NCBI RefSeq assembly: GCF_001411555.2
Contig: NC_049909.1
Span: forward strand, 15,930,686-15,994,685
Length of the DNA stretch: 64,000 nt
Source: Juglans regia
Taxonomy: Eukaryota > Streptophyta > Magnoliopsida > Fagales > Juglandaceae
Reading direction: 5' to 3'
Part shown: in pieces, positions 21,601 to 33,430 of the stretch
Numbering within the stretch: position 1 is the stretch's first letter
How the letters are laid out: each line of letters starts with the position of its first letter
Notes under the pieces: generated by a model
Seen by the model: the letters and a program-made list of their open reading frames with translations, nothing else
Database searches by the model: none
Told to the model about the DNA's origin: nothing
Program-made: the position numbers and the translations under genes

Positions 21601-22632
21601 GTTGGAGACTAAGGATGGGATGTTTACTGTAAAAAGTGCATACCACTTGCAAAAGGAGCTCGATGAACTGCCTAAGGGACAGTCATCGAGGAGGGTTAAA
21701 AATTCCAAAAACTAGACTAGGTGTTGGAAACTAAGCATTCCAAATGTTGCTAAGGTGTTTTTGTGGAGGGCCTGTTTGGAGTATTTGCCTACAAGGGTAA
21801 ACCTCTTTAAGAAAAAGAGTGTGGACTCTCCTTTATGTCCTATTTGTTGTAGGGAAGAAGAATATGTTGCTCATGTTCTGTGGACCTGTAGCTCAGCCAT
21901 GGATGTTTGGTGTCAAGGGTCAATTGTGTTTCAAAAGAGTACTTTGAAAGCAGGGAGTTTCTTGGAGATTTTTTAGGCTCAAAGTTCTCAGTGTGATGAC
22001 CAACAGATGGAATTATTTGCAGTGGCAGCAAAAAGCATATGGTTTAGGAGAAACAAACTGGTTTTTGAAGGGTCTTTCTTGCATCCTACTCTGTTAATGC
22101 AACAGTCTACTCAGTGTTTAGCTTATTTTAGAGAGGCCCAAGTATCTTCAAAGGCAAACTCCCGAGTGGAAACAAATCAAGATGTAAACTGGGTCCCCCC
22201 TCCCGCTGGATTCATTAAAATAAATTGGGATGCTGCTTTGAGTGAAGTCCACGACAGAATTGGCATTGGTATGGTAGCTCGGGATCATGAAGGGGGCATT
22301 ATAGCCTCTAAGAAGATCTCCATGGCTGGTGGTTTGTCTCCTCTGTTCAGTTTGCAGCAGAATTGGTATTGGATTCTGTCATCGTGGAGGGTGACTCTCT
22401 CCAGGTTGTTCAGGGGCTCAATCACCAAGTTGAAAGGTTGGACAGTGTGGGTTTGGTAATTTCAGATACTAAAATTCTGTTATCTAGTTTTCCCAATTGG
22501 CAAGTGAATTTTGTTAAGAGAAGTGGCAATGAAACTGCCCACTGTCTTGCGAAGAATGCTTTAGAGCTTATGGTGGGATCAATAGTCTTTGGTTCTAGTC
22601 TAGATTGTAATGTGTTTCCTTCTATTTCTTGA
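18611..22632 (+). pseudogene. LINE ORF2: endonuclease, reverse transcriptase, zf-RVT, RNase H, broken
   Basis: It begins MIGLSWNCRGLG (endonuclease) at 18611. The endonuclease has LMKTK where the family has LMETK (catalytic Glu to Lys), then GDFNE and SDHSPL. RT includes [39 protein letters not shown] and a catalytic box changed from F/YADD to FVDH (about 20625-20640). It continues through LGLP, a zf-RVT domain (about 21740-21920, CPICCREEEYVAHVLWTC) and an RNase H domain (about 22190-22600) with NWDAAL, AAELVLD, VEGDS and GNETAHCLAKNAL. Stops at about 19097, 20284 and 20455 and frame changes near 19390, 21120, 21710 and 22345 abolish function. Confidence 0.92.
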
Positions 22633-22980
22633 GATGAATAAAAGTTTTATATTTCCTATAAAAAAAAAAAGTACTATCTTAAATCTTAAATCTGTATGAA
22701 CTAGGATCCATATCATTTATTACCATCTCTTTTTCATTTAAAGAACATTTTATAAAAATCTTGAATTATTGATCCCATGAACATATACAATTGAGATGGG
22801 CAACTGCAAGGCAAGAAATCAATGATCCTGATGGCAACCACTTTCCAATATTCTCTGTATGTCAGCATGCTACCGATCCCCTTTTGGATTGAAGGGATTA
22901 AAGTTTGCTTAATTTTCAGAGTTGGCTTTTTTATTAAATCCATGCATTATTTGTTCACTTATATTTTGTGGGGTAGTGGT

Positions 22981-23291
22981 TATCGGGTTATCCCATATCA
23001 GTTATAAAAGAAATTGATGGTCAGTTCATAAGTGTGAGAGAAAACATAGCCCCTTGTGCTAGTTTTTGGAGTTAAGAGAACTCGTGACTACTTAACACTG
23101 GTATCAGAACCCACATTTACTGACAGTTAGCTGGAGAAACGGGTTGTCTCTGCTTTGACTTAAGACCCAATGTGTGGGGAGGAGATTGTTGAGTTATCCC
23201 ACATCCCTTATGAAAGGAACATTGGTCAGTTTATGAGGTAAAATCTTATCTCTTAAGCTAGCTTTTGAGATTAAAAGAGCCATATTCAGCA
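22981..23291 (+). mobile_element. Second TRIM, old
   Basis: Repeats at 22981-23097 and 23187-23291 share GTTATCCCAYATC, TGGTCAGTT and GCTAG blocks but are well diverged. Right after the left repeat comes TGGTATCAGAACCC (23099-23112), an initiator-Met primer site. Before the right repeat is a purine tract, GTGTGGGGAGGAGAT. Five-base flanks are GTGGT (22976-22980) and GAGGT (23292-23296). The interior is under 100 bases with no coding sequence. Confidence 0.75.
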
Positions 23292-23364
23292 GAGGTTTGG
23301 ACAAATGATCATGACACAAAGTTGGACATATATATGGATATGAAAAGAGTTTATTAAAGAGAAC

Positions 23365-23470
23365 TAGGGGCGGGCTCTGACTCATCGAAGTTGGAAAGCC
23401 CATCTTTGACCTCTAACTCCAACTCCAACTCTGACTCTGACCAAAGTTGATGGACTTGGAGTTGGGGGGG

Positions 23471-23502
<32 letters not shown>

Positions 23503-24093
23503 TTAGTCGGCGCGTTTGTGACGCCATGCATCCTCAACGATGCCCAAGGCCTAAAGCCACCATGCATTTGTCCATCTAGAAGATGCATTGACAAAATTAA
23601 AAATTGAAAACTGAAAATAGAGGAGATGAAGAGAGAAGATTGAATACTTATATATGTGCCTTGTATCTAAAAAAAATAAAGACATTGATGAAAATGAGCG
23701 AGTGGTCTACCTAGAACCAATAATTTAAAATAAAAAACCCAAAACGACGGTGAATTTTGAACCCAAGCAAAGAAAGCAAACATGACAGACAGCTGACACA
23801 CAGACACAAACTAACATACTGATGAGACAAATAGACAGACTTAGACAGACACACAGGTGAGTCAGACAAAAAATGAAGACGATTTTTGTTTGGAGAAGGA
23901 AATCGCGGCAGATATTTTTTTGTTTAGTCGAAGTTTGGAAGTTAGAGCGAATTTTCCTCCGACTCCAACTCTGACTTCGATTCTGACTATTTTTTTCACA
24001 ATAACTCCGATTCCGACTATAAACTCTATTTTTTCCGACTTCAATGAAGTCAGAATGAGAGTATACATCGGCCAGAGTTTTTGCCCACCCCTA
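23365..24093. mobile_element. Non-autonomous hAT-like element
   Basis: The ends TAGGGGCGGGC and GCCCACCCCTA form terminal inverted repeats. Flanks are AAGAGAAC (23357-23364) and AAGAGGAA(C) (24094-24102), an 8-base duplication with one indel. Inside are runs of the unit CCGACTCCAACT on both flanks and a GA microsatellite (23470-23498). No transposase frame is present. Confidence 0.65.
23470..23498. repeat. (GA)n microsatellite
   Basis: About 14 uninterrupted GA units following a G-run, inside the hAT-like element. Confidence 0.95.
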
Positions 24094-24594
24094 AAGAGGA
24101 ACCTTTTCTTCAATCAACTAGTCAAGTTTCATTTATTTGTTTCATATCACAAATGAGTTGTAGTCGATTAATTAGATAGTTGTGAAGCGCAGATAATTAA
24201 CTTTTAATAATATATGTGTAGAGACGATAAATAAAAAATTTTAAGATACAGTAGCATTAATTTTATATTTAAAATTTAAATAAAAAAACTTAAGACATTT
24301 TGAATGAAATAACACAACTACGTTGTTTCAACTTCCAACTCGATTTTATGAATTATTCTTATTGCAGTCTCCCATTCGGGGTCTGCATTGCAGTCTATAA
24401 ATAAAATGCAACGTTTCATTTTAAAAATGAAACACTGCGTTTCATTAAAGGAAAAGAACGAACAGACCTGCTCTACACGCATCGCCCCAAACCCCTTCAT
24501 CTCCATACCCATAGCCGAAGCTTGCCCAAGCCCATCACTCGTCACCATCGCCGCTCCCCTGAGCAAGCTACATCGTCATCACTCAATAGAGTAT

Positions 24595-24675
24595 TTCTTG
24601 GTGAGGGATTTCCTTCTCTACGATTTGAAATGTTTTTTGTGAGGGATTTCCTTCTCTATGATTTAAAATATTTCA
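24595..24675 (+). repeat. Tandem duplication of about 43 bases
   Basis: GTGAGGGATTTCCTTCTCTA occurs at about 24601 and again at about 24640 with similar following sequence (YGATTTRAAATRTTT). Confidence 0.8.
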
Positions 24676-24849
24676 TTCTTTGGGATTTCACTCAGTGTCT
24701 TCTTCTACATGTAATTCTTCGCTTGGGCGTGAATCTTGAATTGGTTTTGCTAGTTTGTAAATTTGTGTTAAGATCTTTAGTTGTTTGTAGAAAATATATT
24801 TGGTTTTGATTGTGCACTCTATGTGTTTGTTCAGATTTGTGAATGGGTT

Positions 24850-25065
24850 TCATATGGTAATTTATATTTGAAGTGTATGTGTTTGAACTTGCAGACTTGT
24901 TGATAGGCTTCTTGCAACTCACTTATGGAATCTAGAAATATTTTCTAGGGTCTGCATAAAATATTTCCTTCTTGCAACTCACTTGTTCCATATGGTAATT
25001 TATGCTTGAAGTGTATACGTTTGAATTTGCAGACTTGTTAATAGGCTTCTTGCAACTCACTTATT
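24850..25065 (+). repeat. Direct repeat of about 80 bases, two copies
   Basis: The stretch beginning CATATGGTAATTTAT and ending GGCTTCTTGCAACTCACTTA occurs at about 24850-24925 and 24987-25062 with a few substitutions. The copies are about 136 bases apart. Confidence 0.85.
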
Positions 25066-25651
25066 ACTTGAATGCTATCATTTACCAACTGTGTAAGTGA
25101 TTTGCAAAAGGATCTCTTCTGAAAATGTATGCTTGATTTTCAATCTCAAGCATGATACCCACCAGATATCAATCTCATTACCACCAGATATCAATCTGGT
25201 CCAAGAATACCCATTAACTTTTATTTTACCCATAAAAAAAGAATGTCCATTTGCACTTACTAAAAAAGCCTTATATGCCATCTTCAAGACTAGTCTTTCA
25301 AAATGGACTAATGTAGTGAATTGAGTGGTTTTGAATTATACTATCTTTTATCAATTATTCTGCAATTGGCAAGAAAGAGGTACAAGACACGGGTAAATTC
25401 TTCTTATCATGCAGTCTATCATATGTCCTTCATTGTTATTGGTTTTTACCTTATTTTTGAAACTTTGAGAGCTTTAAGGAAGAATGTACTAGCTACCCAA
25501 ACTTTGGGAACATTGGTTTCTACTATCATTTATCCATTTTCTTTCTTGCTTTTGCTGGACCAGCAATTACTAAGAGATTATTATATGATGTAGGCATAAC
25601 ACATTTTCAGCATAACACAATTTCGAGAACTGTTTCTATTTTTGATACGCA

Positions 25652-26160
25652 ATGTCTTCATCGCATTCTTCATCTTCTTTGAATCATGCTTGAAAATGTC
25701 TATGCAGAGAGATGGCACGTTTAAAATTATCGAAAATAACAAAAAATCCAAGCCGACCTTTTTATTCTTGTCCAAATTACAATAGAAAGGTAACACTAAA
25801 AATATTTGTGTGTGCAACTTTTTTAAAATATTGTTGTATTAATTGTAATTTCCCACACTAATTAGATGTTTGCTGCAGGGAATGCCATACTGCGAGTACT
25901 TTTTATGGGCAGATATTGAAGTAGAAAATTAAGGAAAAGTTATGTGCGAAAGAGAACGTCGCCTCCGAAAGAGAGAGGAAGAACTCCAAAAATGGAAGGA
26001 ATAACTCCAACGTGCAAGGGTATAGATTCAAAAATCGAAATATGACATCCAAAATTATCAGGATGAGCTTCATGGTGTCATGAAAGATATTAACCATACA
26101 AGCATGCGACCCTGTGTGTATTGGGGACTTGAAATTTTAATATTTTGTTGTTGGATATGA
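25652..26160 (+). pseudogene. GRF-type zinc-finger / coiled-coil protein of MULE locus 1, broken
   Basis: A Ser-rich start (MSSSHSSSSLNHA) is followed by a stop. In another frame comes a GRF zinc finger: CLC, then RPFYSCPNY up to 25789, a GT-AG intron of 89 bases (25790-25878), and GMPYCEYFLWADIE. Spacing of CxC...FYSC...C matches the GRF finger. The frame then encodes a coiled coil (RERRLRKREEELQKW...), interrupted by in-frame stops at three places, and ends at 26160. It is convergent with the FAR1-type gene at 26780-28861. The same pair occurs at 50545-54037. Function of the pair is unknown to me; GRF fingers bind nucleic acid in other proteins. Confidence 0.7.
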
Positions 26161-26779
26161 TTAAGAACAATTACAAATTAGTAGTAGTATATATCAAACT
26201 GTGTAATGTTGTTAAGTAAGTTGTAATAGATAGGTTTACAACCTTTATCAATATTGTAATATTCAAACCCATCAGACTTGTGAACATTATGAATGGTTAT
26301 GAGAAGTATTTTCTTTGCACTATATTTCATGTATTTTGTTCTACATTGAATAAAACCCATGAAACTTTGAACCAGCACTTTAATATAAGCATCCAATACT
26401 TTGATCAATCCTCATTCCGAATAATAATAACATATCTCATGCCCATAACATAATTCATACCCTTAAAATGGTATAGATATCCAATGTTACAACAATACAC
26501 AAAGTTTACAAGAACACAAAGTAGAGTTATACAACTGAAGTTATGAACTTTTGTCAACATAACAGTTTATAGCACATAACAGTTTACAGCGTCTTCAAAT
26601 CTCAAGTACTTTGATGGGAGCAGCAGTCTACCATATCTTTCATCAATCATCGAGAGGGCCAGGACATCTGAAGTTCACTTGCAAGTAGTTTGAAATATTT
26701 TGTAAAACATCATGCAAAACTCAACATTATTTGTTCAAAATATACATTCTTTCTTTGTTGCTTACCACTAGCCTTTTTA
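26161..26779. other. Spacer between the convergent MULE genes
   Basis: AT-rich with no coding family recognised. It would hold the 3' ends of both convergent transcripts. The short minus-strand frame at 26178-26408 has no recognisable features. Confidence 0.4.
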
Positions 26780-28861
26780 TTTTTGGTTTGTAACTTCTCT
26801 ATTGTAGGTTGTCTCCTCTTTGATGGGGCCTGACTTTGCCTCTAACAATACGAGGGCTCAACACTTTCTTCAAACTTCCAGTTTCAGCATCAATGGAAGC
26901 ATGAGTGCTTGCAACTGTGGCCTGAGGCTTCGATTTAGTGTAAATTTCATTAATTGCCATTAGCTTTTATGTCCAGAGAATTATCTTCGCTTTCACATGC
27001 ATTTGTAGCTACTTCGAAACATAATTTTATCAAACCAGAGTACCGACTAGTAGCTGGTTTACCACTCAAGTCATCGTAACTGCATTGAATGAAAGCGTAT
27101 CTACGTTTAATGTCCTTCATCCACATCTCCATAATGTACTTTTTCGACAACACTTGGACATCCCTTGAGGCGAAAATTGAAAGAATGTGCCTACATATAA
27201 TCCCCCTCATCTCAAATAGTCCACATATGCACTTTGCCTCACACTCATCTTCATTGAAGTACGCCTGAAAAGTTGACTTTTTGATGTCGTCTTCAACTAC
27301 CCTTTAGTCATTAACTTGATACGTGGTAATTGCGCCTTCTGTTTTTATGACAACACAATGAGAGTAGATAATCCCCATTACTTCTGACTACACTTTCTTA
27401 AATTTAAAATTCGTGTACACTGCTTAAAATTTTTTCACCATGGGTAAATCAGATATACAAGGGACTGTGAATTTGAATGAGTGGAAATACATTGCCATCT
27501 CATTCTCTACTTTCTTTCTCAGTGCATTATCTAATTGATAGATGAATTCTTTCAATGTAGTCCCTAAATGTACATATCCATCAAAAATGTATTTTTAAGG
27601 TATACGGGAACCCAATACATTCGCTCACTATAGAGACTTTGAAGCCATACATTTTCCTTCAAATTGTAAGTGTCAATAAACACCTCCCAAAACTTCTCAA
27701 ACTCATTAGAAGTTTGAGAATCATAAACACATCTCTGCAATGCACTTTTCAAATCACACTTAAATTCAGCATGTGAGCTCAACTTCTCTGGTAGTTTTCT
27801 CATTATGTGTCACAAACAATATCTATGCCGGATATTTGGAAAGACAATTGCAATATCATTTTTCATGACCCTGACTTGATCAGTGATGATAGCTTTTGCA
27901 CCCTCCCATCCATACATTTCAAACAAGTGTCAAATAACCAAATAAATATTTCAGTATTTTCACTTGATATCAAGCCTGCTCCCAAAAGTATTGACTGTCC
28001 ATGGTGGTTTACACCGACAAATGGAGCAAATGACATGCCATATCTATTTGTTAGGTATATTGTATCAAATGTCACAATATCCCCAAAATACTCATATGCT
28101 GCTCTGCTACGTGCATCAGCCCAAAAAACATTTTTTAATCGATCATCATCATCCAAATCCATCGATGAGTAAAACTCATCATTCTTATACTGCATCCTCT
28201 CAAAATAACCACGAAGTGCATCAGCACCTCCTTTGCCAAGTCTAAGGTGTCGAGCCTTATCTATATAATTCCTTGCATCTTTTTCAATAACTGGAAGTTT
28301 CTCAAAACCACCAGCATCGACAACCAATGCGTTAAAACTTTTGGTCATACATATGTCTGCCTTGTCGTTAATATCTAACTGTATCTTCACGGAATCGTCA
28401 ATTGCGCGATTACATCTAAAAATTCTTGTCTTTTTTGGACTTTACCCATGGTTATGTGCATTGCAGACAGTAGCTATAAATATGACACTATCAACCAAAA
28501 CTACATTAATTCTCGCCTTACAATCAATCTTTGTTGTCAGGCGTGGTTTAGAAATGTTGGTAATATGTTTCATTGCCTTACCACCACGAGTACAACCAAG
28601 TGTTACATATCTAACACTCTCATCATCTTCCCTTTTACTTATTTGGGTCATTATGCTGAATCCAGTATGTCTCCCATATTGCTTGTAGTAGTAAATGAAT
28701 TCTTTCTCAGTTTTAAAAAGCCTCCCCGACGTTGGCTCTAAAACCCCATCATCATCATTTCCAGGCGTTGGCTCTAAAACCACATCATCATCATCATTCC
28801 CCAGCACTACACCATGATTATCAATCACTACCTCATCATCTCTCACATTTGGGGTATCCAT
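26780..28861 (-). pseudogene. FAR1/FRS-type Mutator-like transposase, locus 1, broken
   Basis: The probable start is the ATG at 28861. An acidic N-terminus is followed by a FAR1 DNA-binding region (FKTEKEFIYYYKQYGRHTGFS ... CKARI ... HNHG) and a stop at 28444-28442. The MULE transposase core has FWADARSRAAYEYFGDIVTFD (first Asp), GVNHHGQ and IITDQ (second Asp). A one-base insertion near 27895 shifts the frame, and TGA replaces Trp at 27812-27810. A SWIM zinc finger follows (CIC then GIICRH near 27200-27230) and a basic tail runs to about 26780. Known family: FHY3/FAR1 transcription factors descend from MULE transposases, so this may be a transposon gene or a dead FRS copy. The linked GRF gene favours a transposon. 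Confidence 0.82.
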
Positions 28862-29866
28862 ATAATTACTGCTTTGTGAAAAAAACAGCGGTCGCCTAGT
28901 AGATATGCATTCTTCCCCTTTCTCAATCAAGAACAATCTTGATATATTTAAAGCACAATATGAAAGTAAAATATATATATATATATATTTAAAGTACAAT
29001 AAATTCGCAAACCTGACAACCAAGAATAGAAAATAATTGAAGCAAAAGTTAATAAATGCTAGAAACAAAATTAAGAAGTATGATTATGTTTCTAACATAG
29101 GCAATATATACTCATTTTCATTCTCTTGGTGAAAAAACTTGTAGTAAAATTGAAAAGAACATGATGCATACAAGAGCAAGCACCAAACATTATACCCAAA
29201 TCATTAGTCATTATACTCACATAAGAGATCAAAGTAGCAGGTGAACCAATAATTATTGTTAGGTGAACCAATAATTTCTTATTTCCTACAAGGCTTTTTA
29301 CTTCCTTGTTTAATACAATATTAATCAATCCAGCCCATTTTTTATTTTTAATTTATATGAATTGTTTAAACTAGTGTGAGGGAAAACATCTCCATTTGAT
29401 GCAAAAATTACTTTATTTGCAACAAATGGTGATCATTCTGAATTGGCCTATCTACAAACATAATCGGTATTAAACCCAAAACCTCTCAGTGTAGGGATGA
29501 AATCTTAATATTTTGAATTGACCCAAAACCGCAAACTCATCCACCTCTCTATATATTTACCAGAACAACTAACTTCTCCATCTTAAGGGGTGGGAAGCAG
29601 AGAAATCAGTGTACAATTATAAATATTAAGCAAGAAAATCCATTGCAAGCAAAAAAATTAGTGTGAACTACAAATATTAATAAAGCTAGAAAATCCGTTG
29701 TAAGTAGAGAATGAGAGTCTTCTTCGGCAGGGAAAAATTACCAAGGAGGTCGTCGGCAATCGATGATGGAGAAGGTTGTTCCATCGATGGTGGGTTGAGG
29801 GTGGTCGTCGATGGTGGAGGAGAGAGTCGTTCGGATCAAGGGGCACACATGGCGTAGGGGAAAAAT
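28862..29866. other. 5' flank of the FAR1-type gene, possible MULE end
   Basis: It contains a TA run (28973-28988) and a G/C-rich block with GTCGTCGATGG-like units at 29730-29840. The latter resembles a leader in a MULE terminal region but has no convincing inverted match at 24300-24700. The gypsy element enters at 29867 and may have cut off the outer end. Confidence 0.35.
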
Positions 29867-31303
29867 TGTCAGGACTCCATGCTATGTGGCCCGCGGCCAA
29901 GCCACCAACCATGTCGAGACAAGTCTGGACAGCCCCACTGCAGGCCCTTGCATGGCACCATGCCATGCCCATCAACAAGCCATGTCGTGCCCACCAGCCT
30001 TAGACTAGACCGAACCACATGCACCACCCTAGCCCACCCATAGATTCATACATGCCATGGGCCAACTTGGCTCATGCCAACTATGTTATTGCTTATTATT
30101 TTTATTTATTTATTTATTTTCCAATAGACCTATTGGGAGTTTCCAAGTTGTAATCCTTATAAATAAGATCATTAGTCTTTGCATTTATATCGTTTGGCAA
30201 ATTCTCATTGTGGGTAGATTATTTTGTTCTTGAGCTCACCATTCGATGCTTGGCACTTGGGCTACTTGGGGGACATTCGTGAAACCCTTGTAGAGGATCA
30301 TCACATTGATATTCGTGAATTGGTGTGATCCAATCGATCTTCTTTTTTGTCAACTTTGTGAAATTCGTGAATCAAAGTTGGTTTATGTTTATCCTTGTGT
30401 TCATTCATTAATTTGAGTGTTCCTATATTTTCTATCTTATTCATCCATTGTTCATCCATTCAATACCATACACGCATTTGATCTTCCATTTTCTCTCTAT
30501 TGATCTAATTACTTTTTGTGAATAGTGCTTGCACTGTTCTTAAGAGTTCTTGGTGATATTCGGCCACCACATTATCCATTCATTCATTTTAATCTTCCCA
30601 CCTACAAAATTCGACCAACTCTAGTATTTTCCCTAATTTCCATAAATAGATCACTTCTCATAATTGCCATTATCCATCACAAACATTGAACTAGCCGAAA
30701 CCCTAATTGCCTCCCATCTTTGCATACTTACACTTACCATACTCGGCTACACATAAGTCATCCACTCATAAAATCATAGCCGTCCACCTCAAGTCCCTAT
30801 AAGGTAATTGTTTCCTTTTAGGAGTCTTGACTTCCTCCCATTTCAAATCCCTTAATTTAAGAAATTGACAATCATCTTCAATTCCTTAAATCACTCTTTC
30901 TACAATTTCTCTAGCCAACTATTGACTTGTCATCTTAGTTCAAATTCAAATTTCCCTCTTCCCTCAAAGATTCGCTCCATCTTACAAACTTTCCATATCA
31001 ATTCATAAACCAACCAAATCTAGCCAATCTTCTAAAGACCAAGTCAACCCTAATCTGTCCACCTTAGCCAATACCAAATCCAACACTTACCTAAAGAGAT
31101 TCCTACCACTTAGGATTCTTTCCTTAATTTTATCCTAGTCAATCCCTAAACTCTAGGAACAACCTTAGACTCCTTCAAACACCATTCATCTTCATGCACT
31201 TACCTTATCCAAATCCTATCTTCCTCATCTTATCTTTAATCAATCCCTAAAGTCAAGGAGCAATTCTAGAATCATTCAACCACCAAACCCTAGCCTCACT
31301 TAT
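29867..31303 (+). repeat. 5' LTR, 3'-truncated
   Basis: Collinear with 33431-34842 with scattered substitutions and small indels. Similarity ends at AGCCTCACT. The downstream part of the repeat and the expected primer-binding site are absent. Confidence 0.88.
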
Positions 31304-33420
31304 CTTTGTGTGTGCAAGAAGGGTTGCCCACCCACCAAGGTGGACAACTCAAGGTTGGAATTTTGAGGCTTGTTCCACCATCCAAGAGAGTCAAGAGTTT
31401 GCAAGCATCATGCAATGGGGCAACCAAGAACCCGAGGGGCCACATGTTTTCAATAGGGGATGCTTTGAAGCTTTGGAAAGGCAAAGCTCAAGGCTTGACA
31501 ACCTCATCAATGAGATCAAGTCTACCTTGGCCGAATTTACCATGACCTTGAATGCTACCAACTGTGCGATTGAGGAGAATAGAAGAGACATTGAGACCAT
31601 TAAGCGGGAGACCAATGCAAGCCTTGAGAGGTTTGAGACAATAATGGTGGAGACTATTGGGCAAAGACCACCACCAAGTCCGAATAGGCAAGGGCATGAG
31701 GCCTTTGTTGATGGGGCCGAGACAAGTGTCACGGGGTCCATACGTGAGCTACCACAACATGAGTTGAGAATGAGTGGTAGAGTTGAAAACAATAGAGTGG
31801 TTGTTGAGAGGTGGATCCCAAATATTGACCATCTCACTAGAACCCCTAGTGTGAGAGAAGAGTATCAAGATGTAAGGCTTGATAGACCACAAAGAGATGA
31901 AACCTTTGAGTTTGAGCATGTGCATGAGTATGGAAGGCCTTATGGCCGTGGAGGCCATTATGAAAGAAGAAGAGACCATCATGGGAGAGGGTATGATGTT
32001 GACCACCATGAAGATAGAAGGGAAAACCGGGCTTATGGTCGGGGACCTATGAGGCCAAAGGTGGACTTTCCCTAGTTTAATGGGGGAGATACATATGAAT
32101 GGCTAGATAAGGTGGACCACTACTTCCATGTGTATGAGGTGCTTAGGCAAGAAAGAGAGTCAACGGCGTGTTTTTATTTAGAGGGGAAAGTAAGCAAGTG
32201 GTAGAGGTGGATCCGGGACCAATATAAGAAGGAGATGAGAAGATTGGGTTGGACGACACTTGAAAAAGAGTTTCTCATGCAATTTGGGTCATCCCCTACC
32301 ATTAATCATGGCCAACTTGCCAAGTTGAGGCAATAAGACAAGGTGCATGCTTACATTGATGAGTTTAGACAACTCCAAACTCTTGTGAGATATTGGTCCG
32401 AGGAGGCCATTCTGGGCACATTTGTGGATGGATTGAAGTCTTGGATATCCAAGAAAATTAAGTTGAAGCAACCCACTAAGAATCAAGAGGCTATGAGGAT
32501 GGCGGAGATCCTAGAAGAGAGCACTAATATGGAGAAACGTCAATCTAAGGAAATGTGGAGTAAGGTCACTACACCCTTGCAAACCAATGTTCCTTGGAAA
32601 GACAAGGAGGAAATGGGGAGTGTCTCTAAATCTAAGCAAATTGAAGTAAAAAAGCTTTCAAGGGAAGATGTCCAAGATAGAATAAAAAATGGCATTTGTT
32701 TTAAGTGTGGAGAAAAATGAGGCATAGGGCACAAATGTAAATCCGGACAAGTCTACATGTTGGTTGATGAGAGAAGTGTTGAAGAGGAGGATGGTTACTT
32801 TGTAGAGTCATGTAGCCAAGAGTCCGATCAAGAAGAGGCCAAAGTTAAAAAAAATAATGAGGAGGCCGAACTGTCCCTTAATACCATGATTGAGACCCAA
32901 AAGCATACCTCCATGAGGGTAATGGCATGGATATGAACAATTGAAGTCCCTTTGTTGGTAGATAGTGGCTCCACATACAACTTTATCAACTCCAACATTG
33001 TGGCCAAGGTTGGGTTGAAGCCAATTTCTATAAACCCATTTGATGTAAGGATGGCAAGTGGGGACAAGATGAAATGTGAAGGGCTAGTAAAAGAAGTTAA
33101 AATGCATGTGCAAGGAATGGGGGTAGTGGCGGACTTACATGTACTTCATTTGGTAGAGTTTACTGTTGTATTGGGCAATCCATGGCTCAAAGGCCTTAGA
33201 AGGGAAGTGCTTGACTACAACAAAAGGACCATGGAATTCAAGCTAGGGTCCAAGAAGAATGTATGGGTAACTTTGTCATCCAATGAGGAGGTCTCAATGT
33301 TAGATAAGTTGGGTAAAAGAGGGGCACATTATTTTGCCATAGAGATGGCTAAGGAAGAAAATGAGAAGATGGCATGGACATTCTCAAATTTGATCCTTGA
33401 GGGCAAGGATATTCTTGAAG
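31304..33420 (+). pseudogene. Gypsy gag and aspartic protease, five in-frame stops
   Basis: One frame runs the whole way without a frameshift but has stops at about 32073, 32202, 32335, 32718 and 32936. Order: a coiled, polar N-terminal part; the gag domain (FNGGDTYEWLDKVDHYF ... FYLEGKVSKW ... FVDGLKSWI); a CCHC knuckle (CFKCGEK-stop-GIGHKC, about 32698-32740); and a retropepsin with an intact VDSGSTYNFI (about 32955). No RT, RNase H or integrase follows. The true start is lost with the 5' deletion, so ATGs near 31308 are not meaningful. Confidence 0.86.
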
Positions 33421-33430
33421 GAATGGGGAA

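Larger units (their letters stand above)
16990..22668 (+). mobile_element. Full-length L1 LINE with RNase H domain
   Basis: A 5.7-kb element with ORF1, ORF2 and a poly(A) tail (about 22659-22670). It is flanked by a perfect 14-base target-site duplication, AAGTACTATCTTAA, at 16976-16989 and 22669-22682. Unlike the LINE family at 1-2226, its ORF2 ends in an RNase H domain. ORF1 and ORF2 both carry frameshifts and stops, and key residues are lost, so it is dead. Confidence 0.95.
24102..25651. other. Upstream part of MULE locus 1, no intact gene
   Basis: The C-rich block at about 24470-24580 (CCCAAGCCCATCACTCG and similar) resembles the leader sequences inside MULE terminal regions but has no clear inverted partner. 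The rest holds local direct repeats (24595-24675 and 24850-25065). It may contain the promoter or 5' UTR of the GRF zinc-finger gene that follows. Confidence 0.4.

Noticed and set aside
24850..25065. Could the direct repeats be LTRs of a small element?
   Set aside because: No TG...CA ends, primer site or duplication. They look like a local tandem duplication.
29658..30003. Frames crossing the left LTR boundary on both strands
   Set aside because: They combine MULE flank with LTR sequence, so they cannot be ancestral genes.
31391..31837. 148-codon minus-strand frame
   Set aside because: It is antisense to the gag coding frame, which explains its openness.
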